64,000 bases of DNA from Glycomyces harbinensis (GCF_900101745.1 NZ_FNAD01000007.1:124001-188000); one strand, 5' to 3'. Counted from the first letter of the stretch, positions 31,714 to 40,382 are shown. Numbers and translations: made by a program. The notes: generated by a model from the sequence alone, not told the origin.

Positions 31714-33072
31714 ATGCTGCTCGACCGATACACCCGCGGCAACTTCGCCCCGGTGACCGAAGAGATCACCGCGTTCGACCTCCCGGTCACCGGCGCCGTT
31801 CCCGACGACCTCAACGGCCGCTATCTCCGCATCGGCCCCAACCCGCTCGGTCTCGAAGACCCCGCCGCGCACATCTGGACCCTCGGCGAGGGCATGGTCC
31901 ACGGTGTACGCCTGAGAGAAGGCCGCGCCGAGTGGTACCGCAACCGTTGGGTCCGCTCGGCCTCCGTGGCCGACCGCCTCGGCGAACCGCGCCGCGGGCG
32001 CGCCGTCGACGAACGGTTCGACTTCGCCCCCAACGTGCAGGTCGCCGGGCACGGCGGCCGCTTCTACGCCCTCATCGAAGGCGGCCTGGCGCCCTACGAA
32101 CTCACCGCCGACCTCGACACCGTCGGCCCCTGCGACCTCGGCGCGACCCCCGAGGGCTTCAACGCCAACGCCCACACCAAGTTCGACCACCGCACCGGCG
32201 AGATGCACTCCCTGGCCTTCCGCTACGGCGTCGACTTCATCCAGCACATCGTCTTCGAGCCCGGCGGCACCGTGAAGCGCACGACGAACATCCCCGCGCC
32301 GACCTTCCCCTACCTGCACGACTTCGGCCTCACCGACAACCACATCCTCATCTACACCTCGCCGTTGGTGTTCAACCCGGAGCTGCTCGCCACCGGCGTG
32401 CCCTTCGGATGGAACGACGACCTGCCCACGCGGCTCGGCGTCATGCCCCGTGAAGGCGGCGAAGTGCGCTGGTTCGACCTGCCGCCGGGCATGGTCGGCC
32501 ACACCCTCAACGCCTACGAGGACGCCGGAACCGTCGTCGCCGACGTGATCGTCCATCCCGGACGGTTCGAGATCATCGACATCGGCGCAGGCCGGCCCGT
32601 CCTGGAGCGCTGGACCGTCGACCTCGCCGCAGGAAAAGTCCGCACCGAACTCCTCCACGACCGCCCCCAGGACTTCCCGCGCCTCAACGGCCGCTACGCG
32701 GGCCGCCCCTACCGGTACGGCTACTCCGCCTCGACCGAGCTGTACGCCACGCCGAGCGCGACGGAGCCCGACCGGCCCGACGAGGGCTTCTCCAACGCGG
32801 TCCTCAAGCACGACCTGATCGCCGGCACCACCGAGGCGCACGAGTTCGGCCGCGACGCCGCAGCCGGCGAAACCGTCTTCGTCCCTGCGGCGCAGCCGAA
32901 AGCCGAGGACGACGGATACAACCTGCTCTACGTCCACGACCCTGAACGCGGCGCCGCGGACCTGGTGATCCTCGCCGCCCAAGACTTCACCGCGGCACCG
33001 CTCGCCCGGATCCACCTGCCCGCCCGCGTACCGCTCGGATTGCACGGCAACTGGATTCCAGAGGCGTCCTGA
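31714..33072 (+). CDS. Carotenoid oxygenase family dioxygenase
   Basis: A 452-residue non-haem iron enzyme that cleaves the polyene or stilbene-type double bonds of apocarotenoids or phenylpropanoids. The seven-bladed propeller family is recognised by 'DLNGRYLRIGPNP', 'GEGMVHGVRL' and four iron histidines in 'NAHTKFDHRTGE', 'PYLHDFGLTDNH', 'GHTLNAYED' and the C-terminal 'GLHGNWIPE'. There is no signal peptide, so it is cytoplasmic. GAGAGGA precedes ATG 31714. No carotenoid biosynthesis genes are nearby; control by the divergent TetR suggests induction by an imported substrate. Confidence 0.93.
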   Translation: MLLDRYTRGNFAPVTEEITAFDLPVTGAVPDDLNGRYLRIGPNPLGLEDPAAHIWTLGEGMVHGVRLREGRAEWYRNRWVRSASVADRLGEPRRGRAVDERFDFAPNVQVAGHGGRFYALIEGGLAPYELTADLDTVGPCDLGATPEGFNANAHTKFDHRTGEMHSLAFRYGVDFIQHIVFEPGGTVKRTTNIPAPTFPYLHDFGLTDNHILIYTSPLVFNPELLATGVPFGWNDDLPTRLGVMPREGGEVRWFDLPPGMVGHTLNAYEDAGTVVADVIVHPGRFEIIDIGAGRPVLERWTVDLAAGKVRTELLHDRPQDFPRLNGRYAGRPYRYGYSASTELYATPSATEPDRPDEGFSNAVLKHDLIAGTTEAHEFGRDAAAGETVFVPAAQPKAEDDGYNLLYVHDPERGAADLVILAAQDFTAAPLARIHLPARVPLGLHGNWIPEAS

Positions 33073-33177
33073 AAGCCTCGCGAGGAACATCGCACAGGAC
33101 GTCGACCACCGAAAGCGAGCCGGGTCGCGGGTCGCTGAGCTGAGCACAATCCCCATGGGACCGTCCGACCTTGAGGT

Positions 33178-33711
33178 TCACCGGGGCAGGGGAGGGGCTC
33201 CGGGCCGGGAGCGGGCTTGGGCGGCGCGGTGGCGTTCGAGATCGATGGCCAGGTGCGCGCGACGCAATCCGCGAGCGGTCAGATAACGCAGGTCGGCAAT
33301 GTTGTCGTACGACAGTTGCGTATAGAAGTAGTTCACGTACTCCAGCACCGCGAACACTGCGAAACCCAAGCCTAGGTACGTGGCGGCACCAGGGGCGTTG
33401 AGCGCGGACCAGCCGGTGAACATGACGACCGCGAACAGTACCGGCGGGTCGGCTCGGAGCGCGAGAGCGAAGGCCGTCGCCCCGGGCAGCGCTGACGCTC
33501 CGGATCCCAACTGCCGCAGCTTGGCGATCCAGTACGACGCTCCCTGCGCCAGCAGCAACGCGAAGGCGGCGAATCCGGCCAGGTTCGCCGGGCTCGGCGG
33601 CAGTCCGAGTACCCCGAACCAGACCGCCGCTTGCAAAGGGACGTTGATCAGTTCCAGCAATGCCATCGATCGCAGCCGTCGGCGAACCTGTTCGGGGAGG
33701 GGGTGTTTCAC
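33178..33711 (-). CDS. Small four-helix membrane protein
   Basis: A 177-residue protein with about four membrane helices ('VPLQAAVWFGVLGLPPSPA', 'AGFAAFALLLAQGASYWIA', 'FALALRADPPVLFAVVMFTG', 'LGLGFAVFAVLEYVNYFYTQ') and a basic C-terminal tail. GTG 33711 is chosen because CATAGT lies 6 nt upstream (leaderless pattern); an ATG at 33771 would prepend 20 residues. I do not recognise the family. It is convergent with the carotenoid oxygenase gene and divergent from the next small gene. Confidence 0.65.
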   Translation of the reverse strand: MKHPLPEQVRRRLRSMALLELINVPLQAAVWFGVLGLPPSPANLAGFAAFALLLAQGASYWIAKLRQLGSGASALPGATAFALALRADPPVLFAVVMFTGWSALNAPGAATYLGLGFAVFAVLEYVNYFYTQLSYDNIADLRYLTARGLRRAHLAIDLERHRAAQARSRPGAPPLPR

Positions 33712-33872
33712 GCAGCAACTATGCCCGACCGCACCGGTCACCCGAACGCCCGCCGGTCTCATCCACGGCAAGCCGAGTCCCGACCGCCAAGGTGTGCCTG
33801 ATGGCAGACGAGGAACGGATCGGTTCCGGGTCAGGCGGCGCGGGCAGCCGCGTCTGATGTCAAAATGGGTGC

Positions 33873-34232
33873 ATGGGCGAAGTCGCGGCGATTGCCGACC
33901 GAATCCGGAATCTGATCCGCAGCCACCCGAGCTTCTCGGAGGAGACGCCCGTCGAAGGAGCTTGGGTGGCAGCGACGTCCGCGTGGAGCGTCAACGAGCA
34001 CATGGCGGTCATGGCGCGAGAAGACGGGGGTCTCATGGTCCTGGTCGCGAAGGTCGACCATGCCGGTTTCGGGGCCGAGTCCGGTGCCCACCCCATACCG
34101 ATGAGCGCCCGGGGTTTCGGCGGATGGATCCACGTCGACGCCCACGGACTGGCGTCCGACGGCGCACTCGCGAAGTGGGTGCAGCGAGGCATTGACTTCG
34201 CGCAGACCCTCCCGCGCATCGACGACTTCTAG
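33873..34232 (+). CDS. Small alpha/beta protein, YjbR/TfoX-like
   Basis: A 119-residue cytoplasmic protein. The order strand 'AWVAATSAWSVNEHMAVMAR', strand 'GLMVLVAKVDHAGFG', 'GFGGWIHVDAHGL', then a final helix 'GALAKWVQRGIDFAQTLP' resembles the MmcQ/YjbR or TfoX N-terminal fold (double-wing DNA-mimicking or DNA-binding proteins), but the match is by pattern only. ATG 33873 follows CAAAAT by 6 nt, another leaderless arrangement. Confidence 0.5.
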   Translation: MGEVAAIADRIRNLIRSHPSFSEETPVEGAWVAATSAWSVNEHMAVMAREDGGLMVLVAKVDHAGFGAESGAHPIPMSARGFGGWIHVDAHGLASDGALAKWVQRGIDFAQTLPRIDDF

Positions 34233-34395
34233 CAAGGCGGGCGTAATCCGCTGCGCTGCCGGCGCCGATCGAGCGGGAGGCCGGCTGGCAGCTTCCCGAG
34301 GCCGCCGGGAATGCCACCCCTGATGGGATGCAGTACTTCCCGGACCGGGCTCGTGACGGCGATCGACGCCCGAGATCGGCGCGGATCAGTACCTT

Positions 34396-35079
34396 CTATG
34401 GTCCTGACTCAGCCTCCGCGACCTGATGAGTATCAGCGCCGTCGTCTTTGAGGGCCGGACGCCGGGGGTCTCGGAAGCCGATCTGGCGGAAGAGGCGTTC
34501 GAGGTATTCGCGGGCGGCGGCGGGCTCGGGCGGGGCCCCGTTGAGGAGCAGGTACTGCATGATCGCGCCGTTCATCATGTCGATCAGCATGTCGAGATCG
34601 GCCTCGGGCGCGAGCACGCCCGCGTCTCGAGCGCGGCGCAGGGTCGCCAGGGCCCGTTCGCGGCGCGGCTTGAGGTGGTGCTCGCGGTAGGCGTCGAGGA
34701 GCTTCGGGTGGTCGGGTCCGGCGCCGAGCAGGCGGGCGGAGAGGATGCGCAGCCTCGGGCGGGTCAGCGCCTCGCTCCATTGCGGCAGCAGCCGGTCGAT
34801 GATGCCCGGAAGGTCCTCCGCGGGGGTGTCCGTCTCGTCGGCCGCGGGGATCTCCTCGCGCGCGGCCTCGACCGCGTCCGCCAGCAGGTCTTCTTTGGAC
34901 GACCAGCGCCGATAGACCGTGACCTTGGCGACGTCGGCGCGCTTGGCGATCCGGTCGATGCTCGCTCCCGCGACGCCCTGTTCGACCAGGACCTCCAGAC
35001 CGGCGCGCAGGATCGCGGCGTCCGCGTCGGGGTCACGGGGCCTGCCGGGGCCCGGCGGTTGTTCTCGCTTGCTGCTCAT
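34396..35079 (-). CDS. TetR-family transcriptional regulator
   Basis: A 227-residue regulator: HTH at ~25-70 ('IDRIAKRADVAKVTVYRRWS', then 'SKEDLL') and a C-terminal TetR_C domain with 'GAIMQYLLLNG'. Its ATG overlaps the stop of the FAD monooxygenase gene (ATGA, 35076-35079), so enzyme and regulator are translationally coupled in one operon, regulator last. The palindrome upstream of the operon (36576-36611) is its probable operator. Confidence 0.9.
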   Translation of the reverse strand: MSSKREQPPGPGRPRDPDADAAILRAGLEVLVEQGVAGASIDRIAKRADVAKVTVYRRWSSKEDLLADAVEAAREEIPAADETDTPAEDLPGIIDRLLPQWSEALTRPRLRILSARLLGAGPDHPKLLDAYREHHLKPRRERALATLRRARDAGVLAPEADLDMLIDMMNGAIMQYLLLNGAPPEPAAAREYLERLFRQIGFRDPRRPALKDDGADTHQVAEAESGP

Positions 35080-36566
35080 ACCGTCTCCTCGATCCGCAAT
35101 GTTCCGGTCAGCCAGGCGCGCAGGCCGTCCGGGTCGTCGCCGCGCCAGGCGAGGTGGCCGTCCGGGCGCACCAGCATCGGGGCGGCGGCGTCCGGGTCCC
35201 GCAGGACCGCGACCTCGCCCAGAGAACGTCGGGCCAGTGCCGCCAGCGCCGCGTGCTCGGTGTCGGCGATGAGCGCCCACGCCGGGCTCAGTGCGCTGTA
35301 GAGGCTCGTTTCCGCGCCTTCGGCATCGAAGCAGACCCGATCGGGAATCCGGTCGCCGGGGCGCGGGGCCGAGCCCCGACCGCCGAGCGGACCGCCCCGG
35401 TAGGTCACCCACAGCTGCGACGCCTTCCGGGTCGCCCGCCGCTGCACCGAGGTCAGGTTGAACACCGGCAGCAGCAGCCGGTCGCGCACGAGGCGGGTCA
35501 GCGGTGTCGCGCCGGCCAGGAGCCGGGTGTTGGCGGTGGTGGTGCGCAGGACCTCTTCGGCGAGGGGGCGCCGTTCGGGGGTGTACGTGTCGAGCAGTGC
35601 CGCGTCGGCCCGGCCGGTGACGACCATCGCGAGCTTCCAGGCGAGGTTCTCGGCGTCGCCGAGGCCGGTGTTCATGCCCTGGCCGCCGATGGGGCTGTGG
35701 ATGTGGGCGGCGTCCCCGGCCAGCAGGACGCGGCCCTGCCGGTAGCTCTCGGCCAGCCGCCGCTGGATCCGGAACACCGATGTCCAGACCGTCTCGCGGA
35801 TGGGGAGGTCGTCCACGCCGGCGCGTTCGCGCAGCAGGTCGCGCAACCGTTCCACGATGTGTTCGGCGCTCAGGTGCTCCCCGGTGTCGGGGACGTCGGC
35901 CATGAGCCGCCACAGGTCCCCGCCGCCGTCGCGGCCCCGCATCGGCATGGCCATGAGCATCCCGTCGGGGTGGAACCAGCCCGCCGAGCCTTTGCGCGAC
36001 CGGTCCCAGGCGGCGTCGACATCGGCGAGGAGGAACCGTTCGATCACGGGCGCACCGGGAAAGGCGATTCCGGCCAGTTCTCTCACCCTGCTTCGCGATC
36101 CGTCGCAACCGGCGAGCCATCCGGTCCGTAGCGAGTCGCCGTCGGCGAACTCGACGGTGACGCCGTCGGCGTCCTGGACGGCACCGACGACTTCGCGGCC
36201 GGACTCGACGGACACGCCCAGCGCCTCCAGCCGCAGACGCAGCTGCGCCTCGATGTCGGCCTGCGAGATGAAGAGCGCCTGCACCGGCTCGCGCGGGTCG
36301 GGCACGAACCGCATGGTGGCGAGCTCGCGACCCCGGGCGTACATCGTCATCCCCACCGGGCTCAACGCGCGCTCGCGCAGGTCGCCCAACGCGCCGAGCC
36401 GGGTCAGCACCTCCACGCCGCGGGCGTGGAGGATGTTCGCCCGCGAGGTCGGCGCCGGGCGCTCGGCCCGGTCCACCACTCGCACGGCGATGCGCTGCGC
36501 GGCGAGCGCGCACGCCAGTGCCAACCCGGTCGGACCCGCCCCCACCACGATCACTCGAGCGTCCAC
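35076..36566 (-). CDS. FAD-dependent aromatic monooxygenase (PgaE/RdmE-like)
   Basis: A 496-residue flavoprotein hydroxylase. The Rossmann motif is 'VIVVGAGPTGLALACALAAQ', the DG motif 'WLAGCDGSRSRVRELAG', the GD motif 'LLAGDAAHIHSPIGGQGMNT'; the C-terminal ~110 residues form the thioredoxin-like domain seen in polyketide and phenol hydroxylases and in rifampicin monooxygenase. It would hydroxylate or inactivate an aromatic compound with NAD(P)H and O2. First gene of a two-gene operon with its TetR regulator; no polyketide genes nearby, which favours detoxification over biosynthesis. Confidence 0.93.
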   Translation of the reverse strand: MDARVIVVGAGPTGLALACALAAQRIAVRVVDRAERPAPTSRANILHARGVEVLTRLGALGDLRERALSPVGMTMYARGRELATMRFVPDPREPVQALFISQADIEAQLRLRLEALGVSVESGREVVGAVQDADGVTVEFADGDSLRTGWLAGCDGSRSRVRELAGIAFPGAPVIERFLLADVDAAWDRSRKGSAGWFHPDGMLMAMPMRGRDGGGDLWRLMADVPDTGEHLSAEHIVERLRDLLRERAGVDDLPIRETVWTSVFRIQRRLAESYRQGRVLLAGDAAHIHSPIGGQGMNTGLGDAENLAWKLAMVVTGRADAALLDTYTPERRPLAEEVLRTTTANTRLLAGATPLTRLVRDRLLLPVFNLTSVQRRATRKASQLWVTYRGGPLGGRGSAPRPGDRIPDRVCFDAEGAETSLYSALSPAWALIADTEHAALAALARRSLGEVAVLRDPDAAAPMLVRPDGHLAWRGDDPDGLRAWLTGTLRIEETV

Positions 36567-36575
36567 GGCGCCTCC

Positions 36576-36611
36576 CTATTAGTAAACGGTATCGTTCACG
36601 TATACTAATAG
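36576..36611. promoter_or_regulatory. Operator upstream of monooxygenase/tetR operon
   Basis: Outer arms CTATTAGTA (36576-36584) and TACTAATAG (36603-36611) are perfect inverted repeats. Inside, GTAAACGGTATCGTTCAC (36582-36599) is itself an 18-bp near-palindrome (GTAAACG/CGTTCAC). It begins 10 bp upstream of the start codon and would overlap the promoter. Confidence 0.7.
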
Positions 36612-36659
36612 CACAGCGGTCTTCACCAGGCAAGGGCCGCAACGTCACGCGGCCGAGGC

Positions 36660-37217
36660 TCAGATCGGCGCGTCGCCGGGGAGTTCGGGTATCGCGGGGG
36701 CGACGCGCGCGAGGAGGCGCATCACGGCGGCAAGATCCTGGGCGGTCGTGGGTGAGGCGCTGGCGCCGATGACGATCAGGTGCGGGATCAGGGCGGCGGT
36801 CCTGGCCGTCCGGGGGTCGGGGACGATGTCGGCCCAGATCTCCTGGAGCATCGCCAGTCGCGCCCGGTCGATCCCGGCCATGACCCGCTGCGCGTCGGCG
36901 TCGTGGATCGCCCAGGCGCGCAGGGCCGTCTCGATCCGGGCGTCGTAGAGACGCTCGAGCGAGGCCACGAGCGCGTCGAGCTGTTCGAGACCGCCGGCGG
37001 ACGCGTCCGCGGTCGCCCGCTCCATCGCCGCGACCGCCTGGGTCTCGTAGCGTTCCAGCAGCGACAGGCGATAGGCCGCGGCGCCATCGAAGTGGTGGTG
37101 GAAGGACCCTTTGCTGACGCCGAGGCCGGCGGCGATCCGGTCGATCCGCACCCCCGGCAGCCCCTCCTCGGCCAAGGCCGCGAGTCCTGCGGCGATCCAA
37201 TCGTCCCTGCTGGCCAC
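36660..37217 (-). CDS. TetR-family transcriptional regulator
   Basis: A 185-residue regulator: HTH at ~5-50 ('VRIDRIAAGLGVSKGSFHHH', then 'FDGAAAYRLSLL') and helical ligand domain. The start is GTG 37217 with AAGGGG about 8 nt upstream. A perfect 25-bp operator lies 34 bp upstream, shared with the divergent DoxX-like gene, which it should repress. Confidence 0.9.
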   Translation of the reverse strand: MASRDDWIAAGLAALAEEGLPGVRIDRIAAGLGVSKGSFHHHFDGAAAYRLSLLERYETQAVAAMERATADASAGGLEQLDALVASLERLYDARIETALRAWAIHDADAQRVMAGIDRARLAMLQEIWADIVPDPRTARTAALIPHLIVIGASASPTTAQDLAAVMRLLARVAPAIPELPGDAPI

Positions 37218-37250
37218 CCGTGTTCCCCTTTCGGCGTATCAGTCAAGCCC

Positions 37251-37275
37251 ACCGTACCATACCGTATGGTACGGT
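37251..37275. promoter_or_regulatory. Perfect 25-bp TetR operator over DoxX-like promoter
   Basis: ACCGTACCATAC (37251-37262), a single C, then GTATGGTACGGT (37264-37275): 12-bp arms with no mismatch. Its last six bases TACGGT (37270-37275) double as the -10 of the DoxX-like gene, whose ATG follows after 6 nt, so binding would occlude transcription fully. Confidence 0.85.
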
Positions 37276-37281
37276 CTGGGA

Positions 37282-37662
37282 ATGATCACTCTCGCCTCCC
37301 TGCCGGACCCGGTCTGGCCCGTCGTGCTGCTGGCCGCAATCCAGTTCGGCGACGGGCTCATGTCCCTGCGGCCGGTCCCCTTCATCGCGCGCTGCTTCAC
37401 GGCGGTCGAGTGGCCGCGCGAGTACTGGTGGACGATGCCGGTCCTGAAGTTCGCCGCGACCGCCGGCCTGATCGCGGGCATCTGGGTGCCCTACCTCGGC
37501 CTGCTCACCTCGATCGGACTGGTCGCCTACTTCATCACGGCGATCGCGATGCACGTGCGCGCCAAGGACCTCGGCCGCAACCTCTTCCTTAACGCCACCG
37601 GGATGCTCCTCGTCTGCACCGCCGTAACCTGGCTGAGCTTCACCGGACACCGCATGGTTTAG
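37282..37662 (+). CDS. DoxX-like membrane protein
   Basis: A 126-residue protein with four membrane helices ('WPVVLLAAIQFGDGLMSL', 'LKFAATAGLIAGIWVPYLG', 'LTSIGLVAYFITAIAMHVRA', 'NATGMLLVCTAVTWLSFTG'), the DoxX/DoxX-like layout with the typical 'FAATAGLIAGI' and 'AYFITAIAMH'. Related proteins act in oxidant resistance or as quinone-linked subunits. The ATG is 6 nt after TACGGT, without a ribosome site: a leaderless message under a TetR operator. Confidence 0.82.
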   Translation: MITLASLPDPVWPVVLLAAIQFGDGLMSLRPVPFIARCFTAVEWPREYWWTMPVLKFAATAGLIAGIWVPYLGLLTSIGLVAYFITAIAMHVRAKDLGRNLFLNATGMLLVCTAVTWLSFTGHRMV

Positions 37663-38037
37663 TCGCGGCGCCGCAGTTGCGCTCCACGGGAAGAGCCGAC
37701 GGCCGCCGCTGGTGCAGCATGGAGGACTGCGGTGCCGCCGAGAAGTCCCGCCGGTATATCGCCGCCCGCCGCACCCGCACTGCGCCATAAGAACCCGGAC
37801 CGGAACAACGCAGTGCGAGCGCCAGGTGCCGCTCCTCGCCGTTCGGATCGCGCGCAGGACCGATGAGTGGGCGGTGGTGTCGATCCGCTCGGGATCGATT
37901 TCTGTTCCACATGGAATATAAATATTCAGGTCGGCGTTCCTATCCGTAGCGACGACCGCCACCGCCGGTCGGGGAGGGCGTCGCGACCCATCGCCAACGC
38001 AGTGCACGAGCCCGACCACGGGGAACAGGAGACCACC
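37663..38037. other. 375-bp intergenic region
   Basis: It lies between the DoxX-like and SnoaL-like genes. The left half is G+C-rich with no credible ORF; the right half holds an A/T-rich patch with the palindromes TTCCACATGGAA (37905-37916) and AATATAAATATT, about 110-130 bp upstream of the SnoaL-like start. Confidence 0.5.
37905..37916. promoter_or_regulatory. TTCCA/TGGAA palindrome upstream of SnoaL-like gene
   Basis: TTCCACATGGAA has 5-bp arms around CA and is followed directly by AATATAAATATT-type sequence. It may be the site of the convergent TetR protein encoded at 38540, or a promoter feature. Confidence 0.4.
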
Positions 38038-38436
38038 ATGACCACGTCCGAGTCCGAAGTGCGCGAGGTATTCGAGCGCTACATCGAAGCGCTCAACGCC
38101 CACGACTTCGACCGCATGACCGAGTTCGTCCACGACGAGCTGGTCGAGAACGGCAAGCCGGTCACGCGCGAGGACATCATCGCCGAGCTCAAGGCCCACG
38201 GCGACTCAGTGCCCGACTTCACCTGGCGCGTCCAGGACATCGCCGTCGACGGCGACCGCGTCGCGGCCCGCCTGTACAACAAGGGCACCCACACCAAGGA
38301 ATGGCTCGGCGTGGCCCCCACCGGCGCGACACTGGAGTTCGCCGAGTACTCCTTCCACAAGGTCCGCGACGGGCGCTTCTACGAGATGAACTACCTCATC
38401 GACGCCCAGGCCGTCCAGCGCCAGCTCGGAGCCTGA
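38038..38436 (+). CDS. SnoaL-like (NTF2 fold) protein
   Basis: A 132-residue alpha+beta barrel protein: helices 'VREVFERYIEALNAHDFDRM', then strands ending in 'ATLEFAEYSFHKVRDGRFYE'. The pattern 'T-H-x-x-x-x-G-V-x-P-T-G' ('THTKEWLGVAPTG') is typical of SnoaL-like polyketide cyclase/ester cyclase-type proteins, which bind small hydrophobic ligands. AGGAGA precedes ATG 38038. It is convergent with a TetR gene 104 bp away. Enzymatic activity not proven. Confidence 0.85.
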   Translation: MTTSESEVREVFERYIEALNAHDFDRMTEFVHDELVENGKPVTREDIIAELKAHGDSVPDFTWRVQDIAVDGDRVAARLYNKGTHTKEWLGVAPTGATLEFAEYSFHKVRDGRFYEMNYLIDAQAVQRQLGA

Positions 38437-38539
38437 CACCGTCGAGCCGGCCGCCGCCGTTGCGGCGACCGGCACGGAACGGCGGATCAACGCAGGGCTC
38501 GCGCCGCACTCGCGCGGGCCCTGCCGCCGCCGGCTGCGC

Positions 38540-39136
38540 TCATGCGAACGGCCGGAACGCCGCCAGAGCATGATCGGCCACACGGGACAGTTGCTCCCGG
38601 GTCGCGCCGGCGCCCGCCTGGATCGCCTGCCCGCCGGTGACCGTCAGCAGGTACCTCGCCAGACCTGCCGGGTCCTCGGAGGCGGGCAGGTCGCCGTCCG
38701 CGATCGCCTGCGCGAAGCGGTCGGCCAGACGGGCCTCCACCTCGTCCCGGACCGAGTTGAGGAACTCGACGATCGGCTGGTCGGCCTCCGAACCGGAGAC
38801 CCCGCCCTGGACGGTCAGGCAGCCCGGCGGCCGGGCGGGGTTGGTGATCGTGAGGATGTTGCCGCGCAGGTAATGCGCGGCCACGGTGAATGCCGTGGGC
38901 TCGGCCAGGGCCGTCTCGACATAGCGCATGTCGACCTGTGCGTAGCGCTCCACGGCCCGCTTGAACGTCGCCTCCTTGTCGCCGAACGCGGCATAGAGGC
39001 TCGGACGGCTGATGCCCATCGCCGTGGTCAGATCGTCGAGAACGGTCCCCTCGTACCCTTGCCGCCAGAAGACGCCGATGGCGGCGTCCAGCGCCTCGTC
39101 CACATCGAACTCCCGCGGCCTGCCCCTACCCGCCAT
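38540..39136 (-). CDS. TetR-family transcriptional regulator
   Basis: A 198-residue regulator of the AcrR/TetR_C_16-like branch: 'GRGRPREFDVDEALDAAIGV', HTH 'LDDLTTAMGISRPSLYAAFG', 'DKEATFKRAVERY', and a ligand domain with 'GCLTVQGGVSGSEADQ'. This N-terminus is that of the Rv-type repressors that control a neighbouring SnoaL, SDR or oxidoreductase gene. It is convergent with the SnoaL-like gene; no clear palindrome was seen directly upstream. Confidence 0.9.
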   Translation of the reverse strand: MAGRGRPREFDVDEALDAAIGVFWRQGYEGTVLDDLTTAMGISRPSLYAAFGDKEATFKRAVERYAQVDMRYVETALAEPTAFTVAAHYLRGNILTITNPARPPGCLTVQGGVSGSEADQPIVEFLNSVRDEVEARLADRFAQAIADGDLPASEDPAGLARYLLTVTGGQAIQAGAGATREQLSRVADHALAAFRPFA

Positions 39137-39462
39137 CCGGCGCCACCCGCTTCTGTACCGACTCGAAAACCCGCATGCCCCGGAAACACCGCACCCCGAG
39201 AGGATAATTCCGCCCGGCCGCGGTGCTCGCGCGCGCCGACAAGGAGTGTCGGCATGCCTTGATCACGTCCCGCAGGGTCCACTACAACATCGAATGGCTG
39301 AGCACCGCCTCGCTTCCACCTCCATGCATCGGAGACGGTCTGCGGGGGATACCCACTGCCGCATGATGGAGCGGGGCTCACCAGACGAGGGTGCCGCCGG
39401 CCGGCGCGTTGAGCGGCGGACCGCGCCCGGGTGAGAGGGTGCGACCCGCCGCTCAGCTGGTG
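39137..39462. other. 326-bp intergenic region, nothing recognised
   Basis: It lies upstream of the TetR gene and downstream of the secreted-protein gene. No convincing ORF, palindrome or hairpin. A short plus-strand frame near 39250-39360 is rich in varied residues but has no start, stop context or homology I can name. Confidence 0.4.
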
Positions 39463-40224
39463 TCACCGGGTGAGGAGCGATTCGGACGCCAGGTGCGTTG
39501 CCGCCTCGACGACCACGGTGCCGTCCGCTGCGACCACTGTCGTCCCCGCACCGCCGCCGGTGCCCGGGCCGGTGGTGGGCGGGGCGCCGATGGTCACGGT
39601 CACCGGCTTGCCCTCGGCGTCGACCACCGGGTCGCCCGAGCCGTCCACGACGCCGACGGTGTCGCCGGGCCGGGGGACCTCGGTCGGGGCCTCCATGGCG
39701 CTGAAGGAGTAGTCGGGCAGGTAGTGCGCGCCCGACCAGACCGCGCCGCCGAACCAGTTGTTGTTCCACACGTAGCCGACGCCATTGGTGGCGTAGTAGC
39801 CCGGTCCGCAGATCGGCTGGCCGATCATCCTGGCCTGGATGGCCAGTTCGGTCGAGGTGGTGTCGTTGTAGACCCAGCCGGTCTCGTCGCACAGGTACCA
39901 GTAGGAGCCGAGCCATACGTACGTCTCGATCTTGGCGCTGATGTAGCCGGCCGGGCGTTCGAGCGGCCAGGCGCACGGGTAGCTGCCCGAAGGCGTCCCG
40001 AGCACGGTCGACGAATCGACGTCGACGCGCGCGTACCCGTTGCCGTCGCCGTGCGAGACTTCGGAGCGCTGGAAGACGCAGAGGTCGTTGCTGCGGTAGG
40101 TGAAGGCCTCCTCGTACACGTAGTGCGCGGCGGCTGGGGACGCGCCGAACAGGATCAGGGCCAAGGTGCCCGCGGCCGCCGCGATCAGCGACCGCACGAG
40201 CGGGATTCGAATCCGATTGCCCAT
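39463..40224 (-). CDS. Secreted protein with tail rich in Gly, Pro, Val
   Basis: A 253-residue protein: signal peptide ('VRSLIAAAAGTLALILFGAS', cleavage near 'AAA-HY'); a mature domain of ~140 residues with many aromatic residues and five cysteines ('NDLCVFQRSE', 'SYPCAWPLE', 'WYLCDETG', 'QPICGPGYYATNG'), probably beta-rich and disulfide-bonded; then a low-complexity tail around 'GAPPTTGPGTGGGAGTTVV'. AGAGGAAG precedes ATG 40224. The function is unknown. It is divergent from the NB-ARC regulator gene (158-bp gap), repeating the secreted protein/NB-ARC pairing seen at 16140-19538. Confidence 0.75.
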   Translation of the reverse strand: MGNRIRIPLVRSLIAAAAGTLALILFGASPAAAHYVYEEAFTYRSNDLCVFQRSEVSHGDGNGYARVDVDSSTVLGTPSGSYPCAWPLERPAGYISAKIETYVWLGSYWYLCDETGWVYNDTTSTELAIQARMIGQPICGPGYYATNGVGYVWNNNWFGGAVWSGAHYLPDYSFSAMEAPTEVPRPGDTVGVVDGSGDPVVDAEGKPVTVTIGAPPTTGPGTGGGAGTTVVAADGTVVVEAATHLASESLLTR

Positions 40225-40370
40225 CGGTCTTCCTCTCTCCAGGGAGGTCTGTCGCCCTGGAGCCCCGATCCTCCCGGAACACGCACTCCGGATGCGCCTT
40301 CCCGAACGAACCCGAACAGCGGGCCGTCCACAGAAGAGCACCGACCGCAGCCGCAGTTGCCCCCGGCGGC

Positions 40371-40376
40371 TATCAT
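40371..40376 (+). promoter_or_regulatory. -10 element TATCAT of leaderless NB-ARC gene
   Basis: TATCAT ends 6 nt before GTG 40383, with no Shine-Dalgarno sequence. The same hexamer and spacing precede the other NB-ARC/TPR gene at 60051. Confidence 0.55.
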
Positions 40377-40382
40377 CCAGTC

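Noticed and set aside
31030..33156. 708-codon minus-strand frame through the carotenoid oxygenase
   Set aside because: It is antisense shadow, rich in Gly/Val/Glu; the oxygenase on the plus strand has all four iron-binding histidines.
34396..37200. A single ~930-codon minus-strand frame
   Set aside because: Only its end (34396-35079) is a TetR gene; the remainder is Arg/Pro/Gly-rich shadow of the monooxygenase and the other TetR gene in high-G+C DNA.
40205..40222. ATTCGAAT-type sequence resembling a tRNA T-loop
   Set aside because: It lies in the signal-peptide codons of the secreted protein gene; no acceptor, D or anticodon arms can be formed around it.
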